A stretch of 64,000 nucleotides of DNA from Ahniella affigens (GCF_003015185.1 NZ_CP027860.1:1612001-1676000); one strand, 5' to 3'; positions 24,687-33,868 are shown, counted from the stretch's first letter. Notes: generated by a model from the sequence alone, not told the origin. Numbers and translations: made by a program.

Positions 24687-24721
24687 AAATTCTCGGGTTA
24701 GATCATCAGGATGAAAAACAC

Positions 24722-25027
24722 ATGAGCTCACTGCACACTGCAATTCTCGGAATCTTCGTCGCAGCAGGTGTTCTATCCGGCTGCAGCAAAGATGAGCCGA
24801 TTCCACTCAATGCAAGCGAGTGCGCGCAAATGAAGGAGAAGCAGCAAAAGATGATGCTGGCCGAGATTAAGCAGGAATATCAGACCGGTCTCGAAGGGGC
24901 CAAGGTCGAAGTGCAAATTGACTGCAATAATCTAGACAAACATGCGCGCATGAACTATGAGTGCACCATGTCTTCGGACACCATGGAAGAATTCGGCAAG
25001 TGTCAAGCTGAGAACTACAGTCCATAA
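24722..25027 (+). CDS. Small lipoprotein, 101 aa
   Basis: ATG 24722 opens MSSLHTAILGIFVAAGVLSGCS, a lipoprotein signal with lipobox LSGC (Cys21). The mature 80 residues are charged and helical (KEKQQKMMLAEIKQEYQ) with pairs of cysteines (ECAQ, DCNN, YECTM, KCQAE). The upstream frame extension is MITE sequence. No family is recognised. Confidence 0.72.
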   Translation: MSSLHTAILGIFVAAGVLSGCSKDEPIPLNASECAQMKEKQQKMMLAEIKQEYQTGLEGAKVEVQIDCNNLDKHARMNYECTMSSDTMEEFGKCQAENYSP

Positions 25028-25456
25028 GCGCTGTGCTCAACCAATCATTGCAAGGGAGTTCCAAGGCAATGTGCGCAAGGATGCAGACTTTGAGTGGCAG
25101 GCAAGCGCCCCTTGCTTCGTTTCCTCCGATACTCAGGCGTCGGAACGTGAAATCGCAAGGGGTGACTGGACACAGGGATAACTGGACATGCGTTACTCGT
25201 CCAGAAGGTCGAAGTGGCTCGAACGCCCAGCCACGGAACGCGGTCAACCTGCTCCAGGCCCGTGAACGAGCCGTTCCGCCAAACCATGCTGGCCACTCAA
25301 ACTGACCGATCGGCTCGAAGGCTTCTTCTGTACTCCAATGGCCAATGTGTACTGGAGCGTCGGAGAGGCCCATTAATTTCGTCCAGGCGGATGCCAACAC
25401 GCGGTGCGGCATTACTCAGGCAATAGGCTGTACAACCAACAAACCAGGCGATCATC
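25028..25456 (+). other. Intergenic stretch
   Basis: About 430 bp with no supported gene. AATAGGC near 25424 and GCTCAACCAATC near 25033 could be eroded attC cores. Nothing else is visible. Confidence 0.4.
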
Positions 25457-25915
25457 ATGGCTACCTTGAATCACATTCAATTCGAAATCACGATCAACGC
25501 TGCAGCTGATGTTGTTTGGCAGCACATCACCGCTCTGGAGAGCTACAAGTACTGGACTTCAGCGTTTGCGGAAGGATCGTACTTCCAGGGATCGTGGGAA
25601 GTAGGATCGAGAATCCTGTTCCTGGCTCCTAGCGGAGACGGAATGGTCTCTGAGATTGCTGAGAGCCGCAGGAACGAGTTCCTTTCGATCCGCCATCTTG
25701 GAATGCTCTCCAACGGTACGGAAGACACAACGAGCGAGGCGGTGCGTTCCTGGGCGCCAGCTTATGAGAATTACACGCTTCAGGCCATAAATGGCGGCAC
25801 ACGAGTCGTGATAGACCAAGACGTTCCTGCGGAGTGGGCGGATCATTTGAGTCAGTCATGGCCTAAGGCACTCGGCATGTTGGCCGAGCTTTGCGAATCA
25901 AAGCGTGTTGCTTAA
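25457..25915 (+). CDS. SRPBCC/AHSA1-like protein
   Basis: A 152-residue START/Bet v1-like protein: N-terminal strand FEITINAAADVVWQHITALESYKYWT, central GSRILFLAPSGDGMVSEIAE, then YTLQAINGGTRVVIDQDVP and a long C-terminal helix WADHLSQSWPKALGMLAELCE. It binds hydrophobic ligands or acts as a chaperone co-activator in other systems; the ligand is unknown here. Soluble, no signal peptide. Confidence 0.85.
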   Translation: MATLNHIQFEITINAAADVVWQHITALESYKYWTSAFAEGSYFQGSWEVGSRILFLAPSGDGMVSEIAESRRNEFLSIRHLGMLSNGTEDTTSEAVRSWAPAYENYTLQAINGGTRVVIDQDVPAEWADHLSQSWPKALGMLAELCESKRVA

Positions 25916-26087
25916 GAGCATGCGCCGCAGACGTGTAGTGGGCTGAGCGCGTCTGCAGGGTACGATCCGAACCAATACGGCAAGCAAATTGAGCTAGGTG
26001 TGCGGTGCGCTGGCTTTGCCTCGATTCCTGGCATGCCAACGACGTGGTCGGTTCGTCCAGTTCGGTGCTGTCCGGACCACTCAGGCG

Positions 26088-26150
26088 GGTCTGAATCAGT
26101 CCATCTTGGATGTTCAGACTCGCACAGAGTCTGACGCATTGTCTGCGCTG
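26088..26150 (+). mobile_element. MITE fragment (left end H1-H2)
   Basis: GCGGGTCTGAATCAGTCCATCTTGG...GTTCAGACTCGCACAGAGTCTGACGCATTG, a diverged H1 plus part of H2. It lies at the apparent 5' end of the pseudopilin-like gene. Confidence 0.6.
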
Positions 26151-26616
26151 GCGAAGGTCGAGGTTTCGGCGCCAGTGACCACCATTCCCGCATTGGCCAG
26201 GACGGGCGTAGTGGCTGTCGTTTCAGCGATTGCTGCGGCCTTGCGTTGGCATGCGGTCTCATTGGTCTTCCGGGGAACCATTCCTGACAATCAAAGTCTG
26301 TGGGATGTGATTTGCCTGGAATCTCAAGGTTTGAAAGCGTCTGAGATCGTTGCAGTGATTGTCTTGACTTCGATGCTTGATGTCGCCGCGGTGCTTCTGT
26401 GGTTGAACACGGCTGGCTGCCCTAAGATCGGGAAGTCAGACGCAACACGACAAGTGTTGATTGCTGCTTGTATGCGTATCGACACGTTCCTGCAGGATTG
26501 CCCAACTGCGCGTGCTGACTTTGACTTGGGTGAGCTCATCAGAAGTGCTCGAAGTTGTGCAAAGGCTCCCTACGCGGCGCCTGGATCGTTGCTCGATATG
26601 TGGGGTACGCCGTTAG

Positions 26617-27839
26617 GGAGGGTCTGAACAAGTCGGTTTTTGGCGATGGATTCCGTCCTCCGGATTCTCAGGCGGGTTTCGGTCGGTGATCCGTTAAGTA
26701 TCCTTCCTAATCGGTATCGTTCTTCACTTGGGAAAGCGGTTCTGGCGCTACTTTGCCCCTCTTTCGTGATCAGCTCGCGAACTTCGGGCGCAACTCCCCT
26801 GCAGTTTCAAGTAGCACTTTTCTGACACGATGCAAATTGGCCAGCGCGAACAGGGTGACGATGTGACTGGTGTTCTTGGCCAATCCCTTGAAGCGCGCCT
26901 TGTTGTACCCAAAGAAGCACTTCACCTTCTGAAACGCATGCTCGACTCGCGCGCGAACCTGCGCCTTCCTACGCTCGATCTTCACGATATTGCTCTTTGC
27001 CCGACCTTCTTCCATCGCCTTGATCGCGCTTCGGCGCATCGCAATCCTCCACTCAGGGAAGCGCTGCTTGCGCGGATGGTTCTCGCGCATGTTTTTGTCG
27101 GCGCCCTGGTAGCCCGCATCTGCCCATACTGTCTCTTCCTTGCCGTGCAGCAGGCTTTCAACGTGATCAACATCGGCATCATTGGCTGCCGACGTCACCA
27201 CTGTGTGGACCAGACCACTGTCAGCATCCACGCCAATATGCGCCTTCATGCCGAAGTACCACTGGTTGCCCTTCTTCGTCTGGTGCATCTCAGGATCCCG
27301 CTCACCGTCTGAGTTCTTCGTCGAACTCGGTGCCGCGATGATCGTCGCATCGACGATCGTGCCACGCTTCAGCAGCAAGCCCTTGCGCGACAAATGACCG
27401 TTGATCCGCTCCAGTATCGACGAAGCCAAATCATTCGTCTCAATCAGACGCCGAAAGTTCAGGATCGTCGTCTCGTCTGGAATGCTGCCGCTCAGCGTCA
27501 GACCGGCAAAGTTCCGAATCGACACGATCTCATACAGCGCTTCTTCCATCGCCGGATCGCTCAACCCAAACCAGTTCTGCATCAGGTGAACCCGGAGCAT
27601 CACTTCAACGGGGTACGGGCGACGGCCGCGACCGGCGACCGGATAAACCGACTCAATGTCCTTCAGCAATGCTGCCCACGGCACGACTTGCTCCATCTCG
27701 GCTAGGAATACCTCCCGACGCGTCTGCTTCTTCTTAGCCGCATATTCCGCGTCACCGAAACTCATCTGGTCCATGCTGAAATAACCTCGCCGCAACACCT
27801 GTATCTAACCAGAAATTGCGGGACTTGTTCAGACCCTCC
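26617..27839 (-). mobile_element. Complete IS5-family element (1223 bp)
   Basis: Perfect 18-bp inverted repeats GGAGGGTCTGAACAAGTC at both ends and a TTAG target duplication (26613-26616, 27840-27843), as expected for IS5-group YTAR insertion. One intact transposase gene on the minus strand. Its termini match those of the MITE family in this window. Confidence 0.95.
26770..27774 (-). CDS. IS5-family transposase
   Basis: A 334-residue DDE transposase (start at MDQMSFGDAEYAAKKKQTRR; an ATG 24 bases upstream is possible). The DUF772 N-terminal domain (YPVEVMLRVHLMQNWFGLSDPAMEEALYE) is followed by the DDE core: GTIVDATIIAAPSS (first Asp), TVWADAGYQGADK (second Asp) and a late RARVEHAFQKVKCFFGYNKARFKGLAKN (Glu in VEHAFQ). 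All elements of an active enzyme are present. Confidence 0.95.
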   Translation of the reverse strand: MDQMSFGDAEYAAKKKQTRREVFLAEMEQVVPWAALLKDIESVYPVAGRGRRPYPVEVMLRVHLMQNWFGLSDPAMEEALYEIVSIRNFAGLTLSGSIPDETTILNFRRLIETNDLASSILERINGHLSRKGLLLKRGTIVDATIIAAPSSTKNSDGERDPEMHQTKKGNQWYFGMKAHIGVDADSGLVHTVVTSAANDADVDHVESLLHGKEETVWADAGYQGADKNMRENHPRKQRFPEWRIAMRRSAIKAMEEGRAKSNIVKIERRKAQVRARVEHAFQKVKCFFGYNKARFKGLAKNTSHIVTLFALANLHRVRKVLLETAGELRPKFAS

Positions 27840-27982
27840 TTAGTGCTGGCGGATGACGGCACGTCGATATTGATCGCGTCGAACGGTGCCGATACCAAGA
27901 GAGACTCATCGGATGACCTGAGGAGATCGTGCATTCGGTCTGCTTCGGTGGTTGGTGAGTCGCTGCAGTCGAATGGAGATCA

Positions 27983-28447
27983 ATGAGCGTGCCAACATCA
28001 TCGGAGCGATTGAAGCCGGACAATCCGTTTCGATTCGAGTGGAACGAAATGTCCTTTATTCAGGCTTTTCCGTTCCTGGTACTAACAGTGGCGTTCGGTT
28101 ATCCGTTGATGTTCGGATTGGGCTGCGGCATTGGCAGGACACCGGAGCTTGCAACCCAACGGACCATGAGCGCGCTGTGTTTGCAGTTAGAGGCCGCTCG
28201 CGAGCCGTCACCTGTGCTGTGGCGGTCTGTGCCTGCGTGGCTGATCGATCAGAGTGAGCCAGTGAGCCTCCAGCCAGTGACGTCTTTAATCATGCCTAGC
28301 GCCCTTCGAGACAGCTGGAGCCAGCCTTTCATCATCTCGCTGCGCACCAATGGCGCGACCTTGATATCCATTGGACAGGATGCCATGGCAAACACTGCCG
28401 ATGATCTCCGGGAAGAATGCCGGTTCGAACTCGCGGCTTCGTCGTAG
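27983..28447 (+). CDS. Pseudopilin-like protein
   Basis: A 154-residue protein with one hydrophobic segment (SFIQAFPFLVLTVAFGYPLMFGLG, about 24-47) and a C-terminal RDSWSQPFIISLRTNGATLISIGQDAMANTADD. That tail parallels GspG-type pseudopilin C termini (DxWGxPx...SxGxDG..GTDDD). It lacks a canonical prepilin leader with GF^xxxE, so it is at most pilin-like. It overlaps the IS-broken upstream gene by ATGA, suggesting a former two-gene operon of paralogues. Confidence 0.65.
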   Translation: MSVPTSSERLKPDNPFRFEWNEMSFIQAFPFLVLTVAFGYPLMFGLGCGIGRTPELATQRTMSALCLQLEAAREPSPVLWRSVPAWLIDQSEPVSLQPVTSLIMPSALRDSWSQPFIISLRTNGATLISIGQDAMANTADDLREECRFELAASS

Positions 28448-28532
28448 CTCGCGAGCGTCAGCTGTTGCCAGCACATTCACCGCAGTGACATACTCGAAGC
28501 CAATACCACAGGGGCGGCCGAGGTCATTTGTC

Positions 28533-31500
28533 GTGCAACGCACCGACCGGATACAGACCCTATCGTCACGCTCGCGATTTCGCGTCGGCGCGGTCGCGGT
28601 GCAACCTGATTGCTTGACGGTGGTGGTCGAGGGCAGTGAGATTGCGTTGGAACCACGGGTCATGGAAGTGCTGGTGGCGCTGGCTGAGCATGCTGGCGAG
28701 GTGGTCAGCGCTGAGCAACTCCTGGTCGAAGTTTGGCGCGGTACGTTCTACGGCGACAACCCGGTGCACAAGGCGATCGCCCATTTGCGCAGGGTCTTTC
28801 AGGACGATGTCCGGTCGCCCAGGTTCATCGAAACCATCCGCAAACGTGGTTATCGGCTCGTCGCTGAAGTGCGGTTTCCGGGCGACTACCGCCGCGCCGC
28901 TTTGCAATTGGGTGATTGGGCAAGCTCCAATCCGTTCGTTGGTCTGAACTCGTTCGATCGTGACCATGCAAGTGTCTTCTGTGGACGGAGTCGCGCGACC
29001 GCTGACTTGCTGGCGGCGCTGCGCAGGCAGATCGAGACCCAGCAACGCTTGGTCCTGGTAGTGGGGGCCAGCGGCTGTGGCAAGTCCTCGCTGCTGCAGG
29101 CTGGTGTCCTGCCACTAATGTGCCAAGAGGGTGGCTTTGATGGCTTAGAAGCGCTGTCGACAGCGCATTGTGACCTGGCCGGTGTCGACGAAGCGGAGGC
29201 CATGCTGCGCTTGGCGCATGCTTTGTGTGATTGGCAGCTGGAAGAGCGACCAGTCTTTCTGCCGGACGCTCCGGAGCTGGCTGCGTCGTTGCGGGATTCC
29301 CCGGAAGCGGCCCCGAGTCTCGTCGATCACGCGTTCCGGCGCGTGGGCTCCCGCAAGCTGGCTGGATTGCCGTTCGCCCACTTGCTGCTGCTGATCGACC
29401 ACGCCGAAGCGCTGGTGGTCGGTGGCGCAGAGTCTTCGGACCAGCGACGGTTGTTCATGCGGGCGGTACTTAGTCTGTGCGACTCGCCGAGAGTGCTTGT
29501 GGTGGTGGTGATTCGTAGCGACTTCTATCCTGGGTTCGTTGAGGCCTTTCCTGAGATTGCCGAGCGCAAGCAAGGCGATGGTCACGTGGATGTGCTATCG
29601 CCCCGGTCAGGCGAAATTGCGCAGATCATTCGCACGCCGGCTGCGTTGGCTGGACTCAGTTTTGAGGAAGACCCGGAGACGCGAGAGCGATTGGACGATG
29701 TGCTGCGCGATGCGGCAATCAGTCAAGTCGATGCATTGCCAATGTTGCAGCACACATTGCAGATTCTGTACGAGCGTCGTAGCGACGCTGGGATGCTGCG
29801 GTTCGATGTCTTTCGAGATATGGGCGGGCTGGAGGGGGCGCTGACCCATCAGGCCGAAGCGGCCTACACAGCGCTGAGCCAGGCGACCCAGGCCAGTCTG
29901 CCGGGGTTGTTCAGTAGAATGATTGTCCTGCAAACCGATAGCGATCGCGTCAGCGCGCGTTTGATCAAGTTGGCAGAACTAGATCTCCGCGCGCGCGAGT
30001 TGGCGGAAGCGCTGGTCCATGCACGACTGTTTGTCGCCGATCTGAGTGACAGTGAGTCGGTTCTGCGAGTCGCTCATGAAGCGCTGTTTCGGCAGTGGGG
30101 GCGGGCGCGCGAATGGACTCAGGAAAACCGCCGCCTGCTGCAAGCGAAGGCGCGACTGCAGCGAGCGGCGGATCGCTGGCTTGAGGAGGGGCGGGTGTTC
30201 GACCACTTACTCAACTCTGGGCGACCGCTGGACGACGCGCAGGAAGCGGCAAAGCGGTTACCGACTGATCTTCGATCGGAGGATTGGGCGTTTCTGGAAG
30301 CTTCAACAGCAATGGATCGGCGAAGACGTTGGTTGCGTCGTTCGGCAGTGCTCGGGCTTGGTCTGCTCACTGTGGTTGCGTTTGTTTCAGCAACGTTGGC
30401 AGTGCGCGCTCGCGATGACGCAGAGCGCCGCCGGGAGGCGGCCATGCAGTTGTCGGACTTCATGCTGGTCGATTTGGCCGACAAGCTGCGGCCGCTCGGT
30501 AACCTGGATTTGCTTGGCAGCATCAGCAGCAGAGCGCTGGCTGAAATTGAGCGACAACCCGAGTCGGCGATGCAGGTTGATGACCTGATCAATCGATCAC
30601 GCGCCTTGCGCACAGTCGGTGAAGTCATGCACGAGCAGGCTAACTTGGCGGAAGCGGAGGCGGCTTTTACGCGTGCGAAGGCGGCGTCGTTGCTGGCGTT
30701 CAGCAAGGCACCAGACTCGCAGGCTGCTATCGAAGAGTATGGTATTGCGTCGTTCTGGCTTGGGAACTTTCATTTCCGCCAGTTCCAGTTAGACCAGGCT
30801 CTGGAACATTGGCGCGCCTATCTGCACACATCTGAGCTGCTCGTCGCCAAAGATCCGAAGAACCCCAATTGGCAGTTGGAGCTGTCTTATGCGCTAAATA
30901 GTTTGGGTGGTGTGATTCGTGATCAAGGTCGGGTCGCGGAGGCGATGACCTACTTCAAGCGATCGGCTGATATCAAGTCGCAGGTTCTTGCGTTGCGACC
31001 CGATGATGGGGGCCTGCGCTTCGACTTGGCCGATACGTTGTCTTGGCTTGCCAGTGCGCAAGAATCGGAAGGGCAGCTCACCGAAGCCGCTGCCGGCTTT
31101 GCTGAGCAAATCGCCATGCTTACCGCCTTGACTGAGCAGACGCCCGAGGCCCTGGTTTGGCAGCGTGGGTTGGCGACCGCACAGCTCAACAGCGCTCGGG
31201 TTGCATTGGCGCGCGGCCAGCTGGCAGAGGCCGGTACGCAGATTGCGGCGAGTATCAGTCGACTCAACAGGCTGATTGAGCGTGAGCCGGCCAATCGCGT
31301 TTGGGTTCGCGATCTGGCGATCGCGGAAATGCAGGCGAGTGAACTGGCGCTGCAAATGGGTCGGCTCGCTGACCGTCGCGAACATTCGCTGCGGGCGCAA
31401 GTTTGGATCGAACAGAATGAGCGGGCGGGCGATCCTTCCATTGCATTGCGACGATTGTCTGCTTTAAATCGGCAGGTATTGGCCGTGACACGTCCGGGTT

Positions 31501-31886
31501 CCATTGATGTAGAAGCCAGCAACGAAGCGATCGCTGATCTCGAACGAATTGCGAGTGACGCCGCCGGCAGTATGCCGGAGACCTTAGCGCTAGCAAGGGC
31601 GCTGCTGGGGCGAGGGCAAGCGTTGGCAGGCATCCAGGAATTGGAAGAGGCTGTGGCGAATTGGCAGCAGGTGCTCAAGGTACTCGGGCCCTCAGTCTCT
31701 GGTTCCCGGAACCCCGAGCTATTGGCAACCTGGGTCAGCGCCCATTGCTTGCTTGGTCGAACGCCCGATGCAGCGCCACAGCAAGCATTTCTCGCCAGCA
31801 TTGGGTTCCGCATGCCGACTTATCTGTTGAACTGCTCTGGTGGCGTGGAACGGCATACGCCCGAAGCGATTGAGCGCGGACACTGA
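28533..31886 (+). CDS. Winged-helix / STAND NTPase / TPR regulator
   Basis: About 1117 residues from GTG 28533 (GAGG upstream; the frame is open further up but overlaps the preceding gene). An OmpR/CadC-type winged helix comes first (LEPRVMEVLVALAEHAGEVVSAEQLL ... AIAHLRRVFQDD ... IETIRKRGYRLVA). An nSTAND-like NTPase follows (NPFVGLNSFD, Walker A GASGCGKSS near residue 180, and LLLIDHAEALV). A transmembrane helix lies near 605-625 (VLGLGLLTVVAFVSATLAV), then TPR-like repeats to the end. The layout suggests a membrane-spanning, CadC-like transcription regulator with a sensory C terminus; the signal and targets are unknown. Confidence 0.85.
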   Translation: MQRTDRIQTLSSRSRFRVGAVAVQPDCLTVVVEGSEIALEPRVMEVLVALAEHAGEVVSAEQLLVEVWRGTFYGDNPVHKAIAHLRRVFQDDVRSPRFIETIRKRGYRLVAEVRFPGDYRRAALQLGDWASSNPFVGLNSFDRDHASVFCGRSRATADLLAALRRQIETQQRLVLVVGASGCGKSSLLQAGVLPLMCQEGGFDGLEALSTAHCDLAGVDEAEAMLRLAHALCDWQLEERPVFLPDAPELAASLRDSPEAAPSLVDHAFRRVGSRKLAGLPFAHLLLLIDHAEALVVGGAESSDQRRLFMRAVLSLCDSPRVLVVVVIRSDFYPGFVEAFPEIAERKQGDGHVDVLSPRSGEIAQIIRTPAALAGLSFEEDPETRERLDDVLRDAAISQVDALPMLQHTLQILYERRSDAGMLRFDVFRDMGGLEGALTHQAEAAYTALSQATQASLPGLFSRMIVLQTDSDRVSARLIKLAELDLRARELAEALVHARLFVADLSDSESVLRVAHEALFRQWGRAREWTQENRRLLQAKARLQRAADRWLEEGRVFDHLLNSGRPLDDAQEAAKRLPTDLRSEDWAFLEASTAMDRRRRWLRRSAVLGLGLLTVVAFVSATLAVRARDDAERRREAAMQLSDFMLVDLADKLRPLGNLDLLGSISSRALAEIERQPESAMQVDDLINRSRALRTVGEVMHEQANLAEAEAAFTRAKAASLLAFSKAPDSQAAIEEYGIASFWLGNFHFRQFQLDQALEHWRAYLHTSELLVAKDPKNPNWQLELSYALNSLGGVIRDQGRVAEAMTYFKRSADIKSQVLALRPDDGGLRFDLADTLSWLASAQESEGQLTEAAAGFAEQIAMLTALTEQTPEALVWQRGLATAQLNSARVALARGQLAEAGTQIAASISRLNRLIEREPANRVWVRDLAIAEMQASELALQMGRLADRREHSLRAQVWIEQNERAGDPSIALRRLSALNRQVLAVTRPGSIDVEASNEAIADLERIASDAAGSMPETLALARALLGRGQALAGIQELEEAVANWQQVLKVLGPSVSGSRNPELLATWVSAHCLLGRTPDAAPQQAFLASIGFRMPTYLLNCSGGVERHTPEAIERGH

Positions 31887-32032
31887 AGTGAGCCCAAGAG
31901 GGCGCTACGGTTGATTGAGGACACACCCACAATGGTCGCGTCGAACGGGACAAGAGTGGTCTCGTGAAGGGCATCGCCGGAGATGCCTGCGACAACTCAC
32001 CATTTTCTCTTGCCTGACTATTGGAGATCGCT

Positions 32033-32308
32033 ATGTCAAATCAAGTCCCTGGCGGCTGGTCCGCCTTCAGCTTCACCCTCACGCCGCAAGCCAAGGAAGT
32101 GTTTGCATCGGCGCTTTCAGATTGGACTGGGGCAGCCTATACGCCATTCGCTTTTGCATCCCAGGTTGTTGCGGGCGCGAACTACTGCTTTTTGTGCGAA
32201 GCGCAGTTCACGACCTACCCGACCACCGAGAACGCGGTACTGCTGTACGTCTTCGCACCACTGAGCGGGAAGCCGATCGTGCACAAGATTGTGCCAATCA
32301 GTCCTTGA
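32033..32308 (+). CDS. Cystatin/stefin-like protein, 91 aa
   Basis: ATG 32033 with GGAG upstream. The protein has the three hallmarks of stefins: an N-terminal glycine-rich trunk (VPGGWS), a helix (TPQAKEVFASALSDW), and the inhibitory loop SQVVAGANY (QxVxG), followed by VFAPLSGKP, matching the stefin strand-loop VFxxLPxxxKP. It lacks a signal peptide, like animal stefins. It would be predicted to inhibit papain-like cysteine proteases; the target in this organism is unknown. Assignment is by motif order. Confidence 0.72.
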   Translation: MSNQVPGGWSAFSFTLTPQAKEVFASALSDWTGAAYTPFAFASQVVAGANYCFLCEAQFTTYPTTENAVLLYVFAPLSGKPIVHKIVPISP

Positions 32309-32384
32309 TGAGTGCGCTGATCGCACCGCTGGTGCGCTGATTCGCGGATCTAACGGTTGGCGACGATGCGTGATTGCTGGGGCG

Positions 32385-32433
32385 GCGCAGTGTGGCAAGT
32401 AGCCCTCTCCCACTCGCGTGGGAATCCAGCCGC
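32385..32433 (+). repeat. CCCTCTCCC repeat, partial copy
   Basis: GCAGTGTGGCAAGTAGCCC then CTCTCCCACTCGCGTGGGA, broken off after the first hairpin. Same family as 32496-32605 and 37845-37955. Confidence 0.75.
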
Positions 32434-32495
32434 CCATTTGGTACGCTTATTCGTGCATCAAACTGTCAGCGTCGATGCGCGATTTTCACGGCGGT

Positions 32496-32605
32496 GCAGT
32501 GTGGCAGGTAGCCCTCTCCAAAGCCCTCTCCCACTCGCGTGGGAGAGGGAGTCGGCTCCCTCCCCCGCGAGCGCGGGGGAGGGTCGGGGAGGGGGTTACT
32601 TGCGG
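32496..32605 (+). repeat. CCCTCTCCC repeat, full copy
   Basis: Outer arms TGGCAGGTAGCCC / GGGTTACTTGC; inner hairpins CCCTCTCCCACTCGCGTGGGAGAGGG and CTCCCCCGCGAGCGCGGGGGAG. About 110 bp, non-coding. Confidence 0.85.
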
Positions 32606-33093
32606 TCAGAGTCATCGGCAACCGCAATTTCTTGGTTTGCAAAACCAATGGGTTACGGCGTGTTTGACGAGAGAATGATGCAGCTCTTGTCCATTCCGGC
32701 TTTCACCCCGGAACCGTTTCAAATCAGGGGCTGTCCCTCAAATCCGCAGGGGCAGACACGGGGGGCTGAGGGCAGACACGTGGGTCTGCCCCTACCAGAC
32801 CGGTTTCGGTCCAAGGGACGCCACTCATCGGTCGCAGCGCAGACGCGCGGGGACGCACCGAATTGCCGCCTTCATCGAGCCGTTCTCCGATCAGGTTCAG
32901 AAAAGCGTCGATAAATCAACGATGTGAAAATCGGCAGGTTTCCGGAAGGAACCCCAAGACCGCCTTGAGCAGGATGGCGCTCCTGGCGTCGGGGCTGGCT
33001 AGCAGGCCGAAAGATTGGTACCTGATTGCAGCGCGCCGCCAGATCAGCGCCACGTGACAGCGATGGCAATAGGCCACGAACAGGAGAACTGCG
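32606..33093 (+). other. Intergenic stretch with a further hairpin
   Basis: No supported gene. GGGGCAGACAC...GGGCAGACACGTGGGTCTGCCCC (about 32749-32791) forms another palindrome. AGGAG at 33081 belongs to the next gene. Confidence 0.5.
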
Positions 33094-33513
33094 ATGACCG
33101 ACGGATCATTTGAACGGCTTCAAGACTTTGGGATTGCTTCAGGTGCGGTTGAATCGGGACCAGCGCCGGTATCGGCATCGGTTAGGTTTGGCCTGATTGC
33201 CCATGTAATCGGCAAAGCCAAGAACTTGAGTGCCACGCGCCATAGTCACGTACTGCTTGACCGTTCCGGCCTCCGCAATTTGCGGCATAGCCGGCTGATG
33301 AGCCAGCAAGAATTGGCCGATGACTGCTGGCGGCGGAACATTCAGCTGTCGCTGACCACCATCAAGCGGGCTGAGTTGGGGCGCCCCGTAAGGTTTCGGA
33401 TCGCACGGGAATTCGCACGATGTTTCGGTGTCACGGTGCTGGAGCTGATCCGGGTCAGTCCGTTGGAAGCTGGCGGGTCGTCGTGCAGCGACGCAATGCC
33501 AACGTCAGGCTAA
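33094..33513 (+). CDS. XRE-like helix-turn-helix protein
   Basis: A 139-residue protein with CAGGAG upstream. The C-terminal half, LRHSRLMSQQELADDCWRRNIQLSLTTIKRAELGRPV followed by RIAREFARCFGVTVLELI, is a Cro/C1-type HTH with its usual LRxxR...SQxELA opening. The N-terminal 60 residues are unassigned. Probably a DNA-binding regulator; its targets cannot be told. Confidence 0.75.
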   Translation: MTDGSFERLQDFGIASGAVESGPAPVSASVRFGLIAHVIGKAKNLSATRHSHVLLDRSGLRNLRHSRLMSQQELADDCWRRNIQLSLTTIKRAELGRPVRFRIAREFARCFGVTVLELIRVSPLEAGGSSCSDAMPTSG

Positions 33514-33790
33514 TGGAGAGGGTTGGTCCTGATTGTTGAAATTCGCGCTCATACCGGGATCTGGCCCATTGGGCGCGATTGTCAAAGCGCATGCCGCCGA
33601 TCTTGTAGGCTCAAACAGTCCGACGTGCATCGATTCGGGGCATCGCGCATCGCTTGTCGCACTGTATCTTGCCGCCCAATAGTCTCAGTCGGTGGTGCGA
33701 TGGAGTTGAGATATGATTTCAGATTCGCGCCCCCGGCCGCGGTCTGATGACTGCCGAATCGACTATCAAAATTCGCGCGGGAGGCAACCG

Positions 33791-33868
33791 ATGAGGAAAC
33801 GGCTGGGTTTCCCCTGGTTTGCGCAAATTGGTCTTGCTCTCTTCTTGATTCGATTGCAATGTTTATGA
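33791..33868 (+). CDS. Possible 25-codon leader peptide before the RCC1 gene
   Basis: A strong GGGAGG site 6 bp before ATG 33791 opens MRKRLGFPWFAQIGLALFLIRLQCL and stops at TGA 33866-33868, overlapping ATG 33865 of the next gene by ATGA. The RCC1 gene itself has no good ribosome-binding site, so its translation may be coupled to this peptide. Alternatively it is the real signal peptide, split off by a frameshift. Confidence 0.4.
   Translation: MRKRLGFPWFAQIGLALFLIRLQCL

Larger units (their letters stand above)
26139..27986 (+). pseudogene. Pseudopilin-like gene interrupted by IS5
   Basis: The left part (frame 26139-26616) encodes a hydrophobic helix (TGVVAVVSAIAAALRW) and a domain ending LLDMWGTPL. 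The IS5 element follows at the TTAG target. Deleting the IS and one TTAG joins the frame to LADDGTSILIASNGADTKR...DQ and a TGA at 27984-27986. WGTPL...DDGTSILIASNGAD is the C-terminal pattern of type II secretion major pseudopilins (GspG-like). The true start is unclear because a MITE fragment covers the 5' end; TTG 26139 is only a guess. The rebuilt gene would overlap the next by ATGA. Confidence 0.7.
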
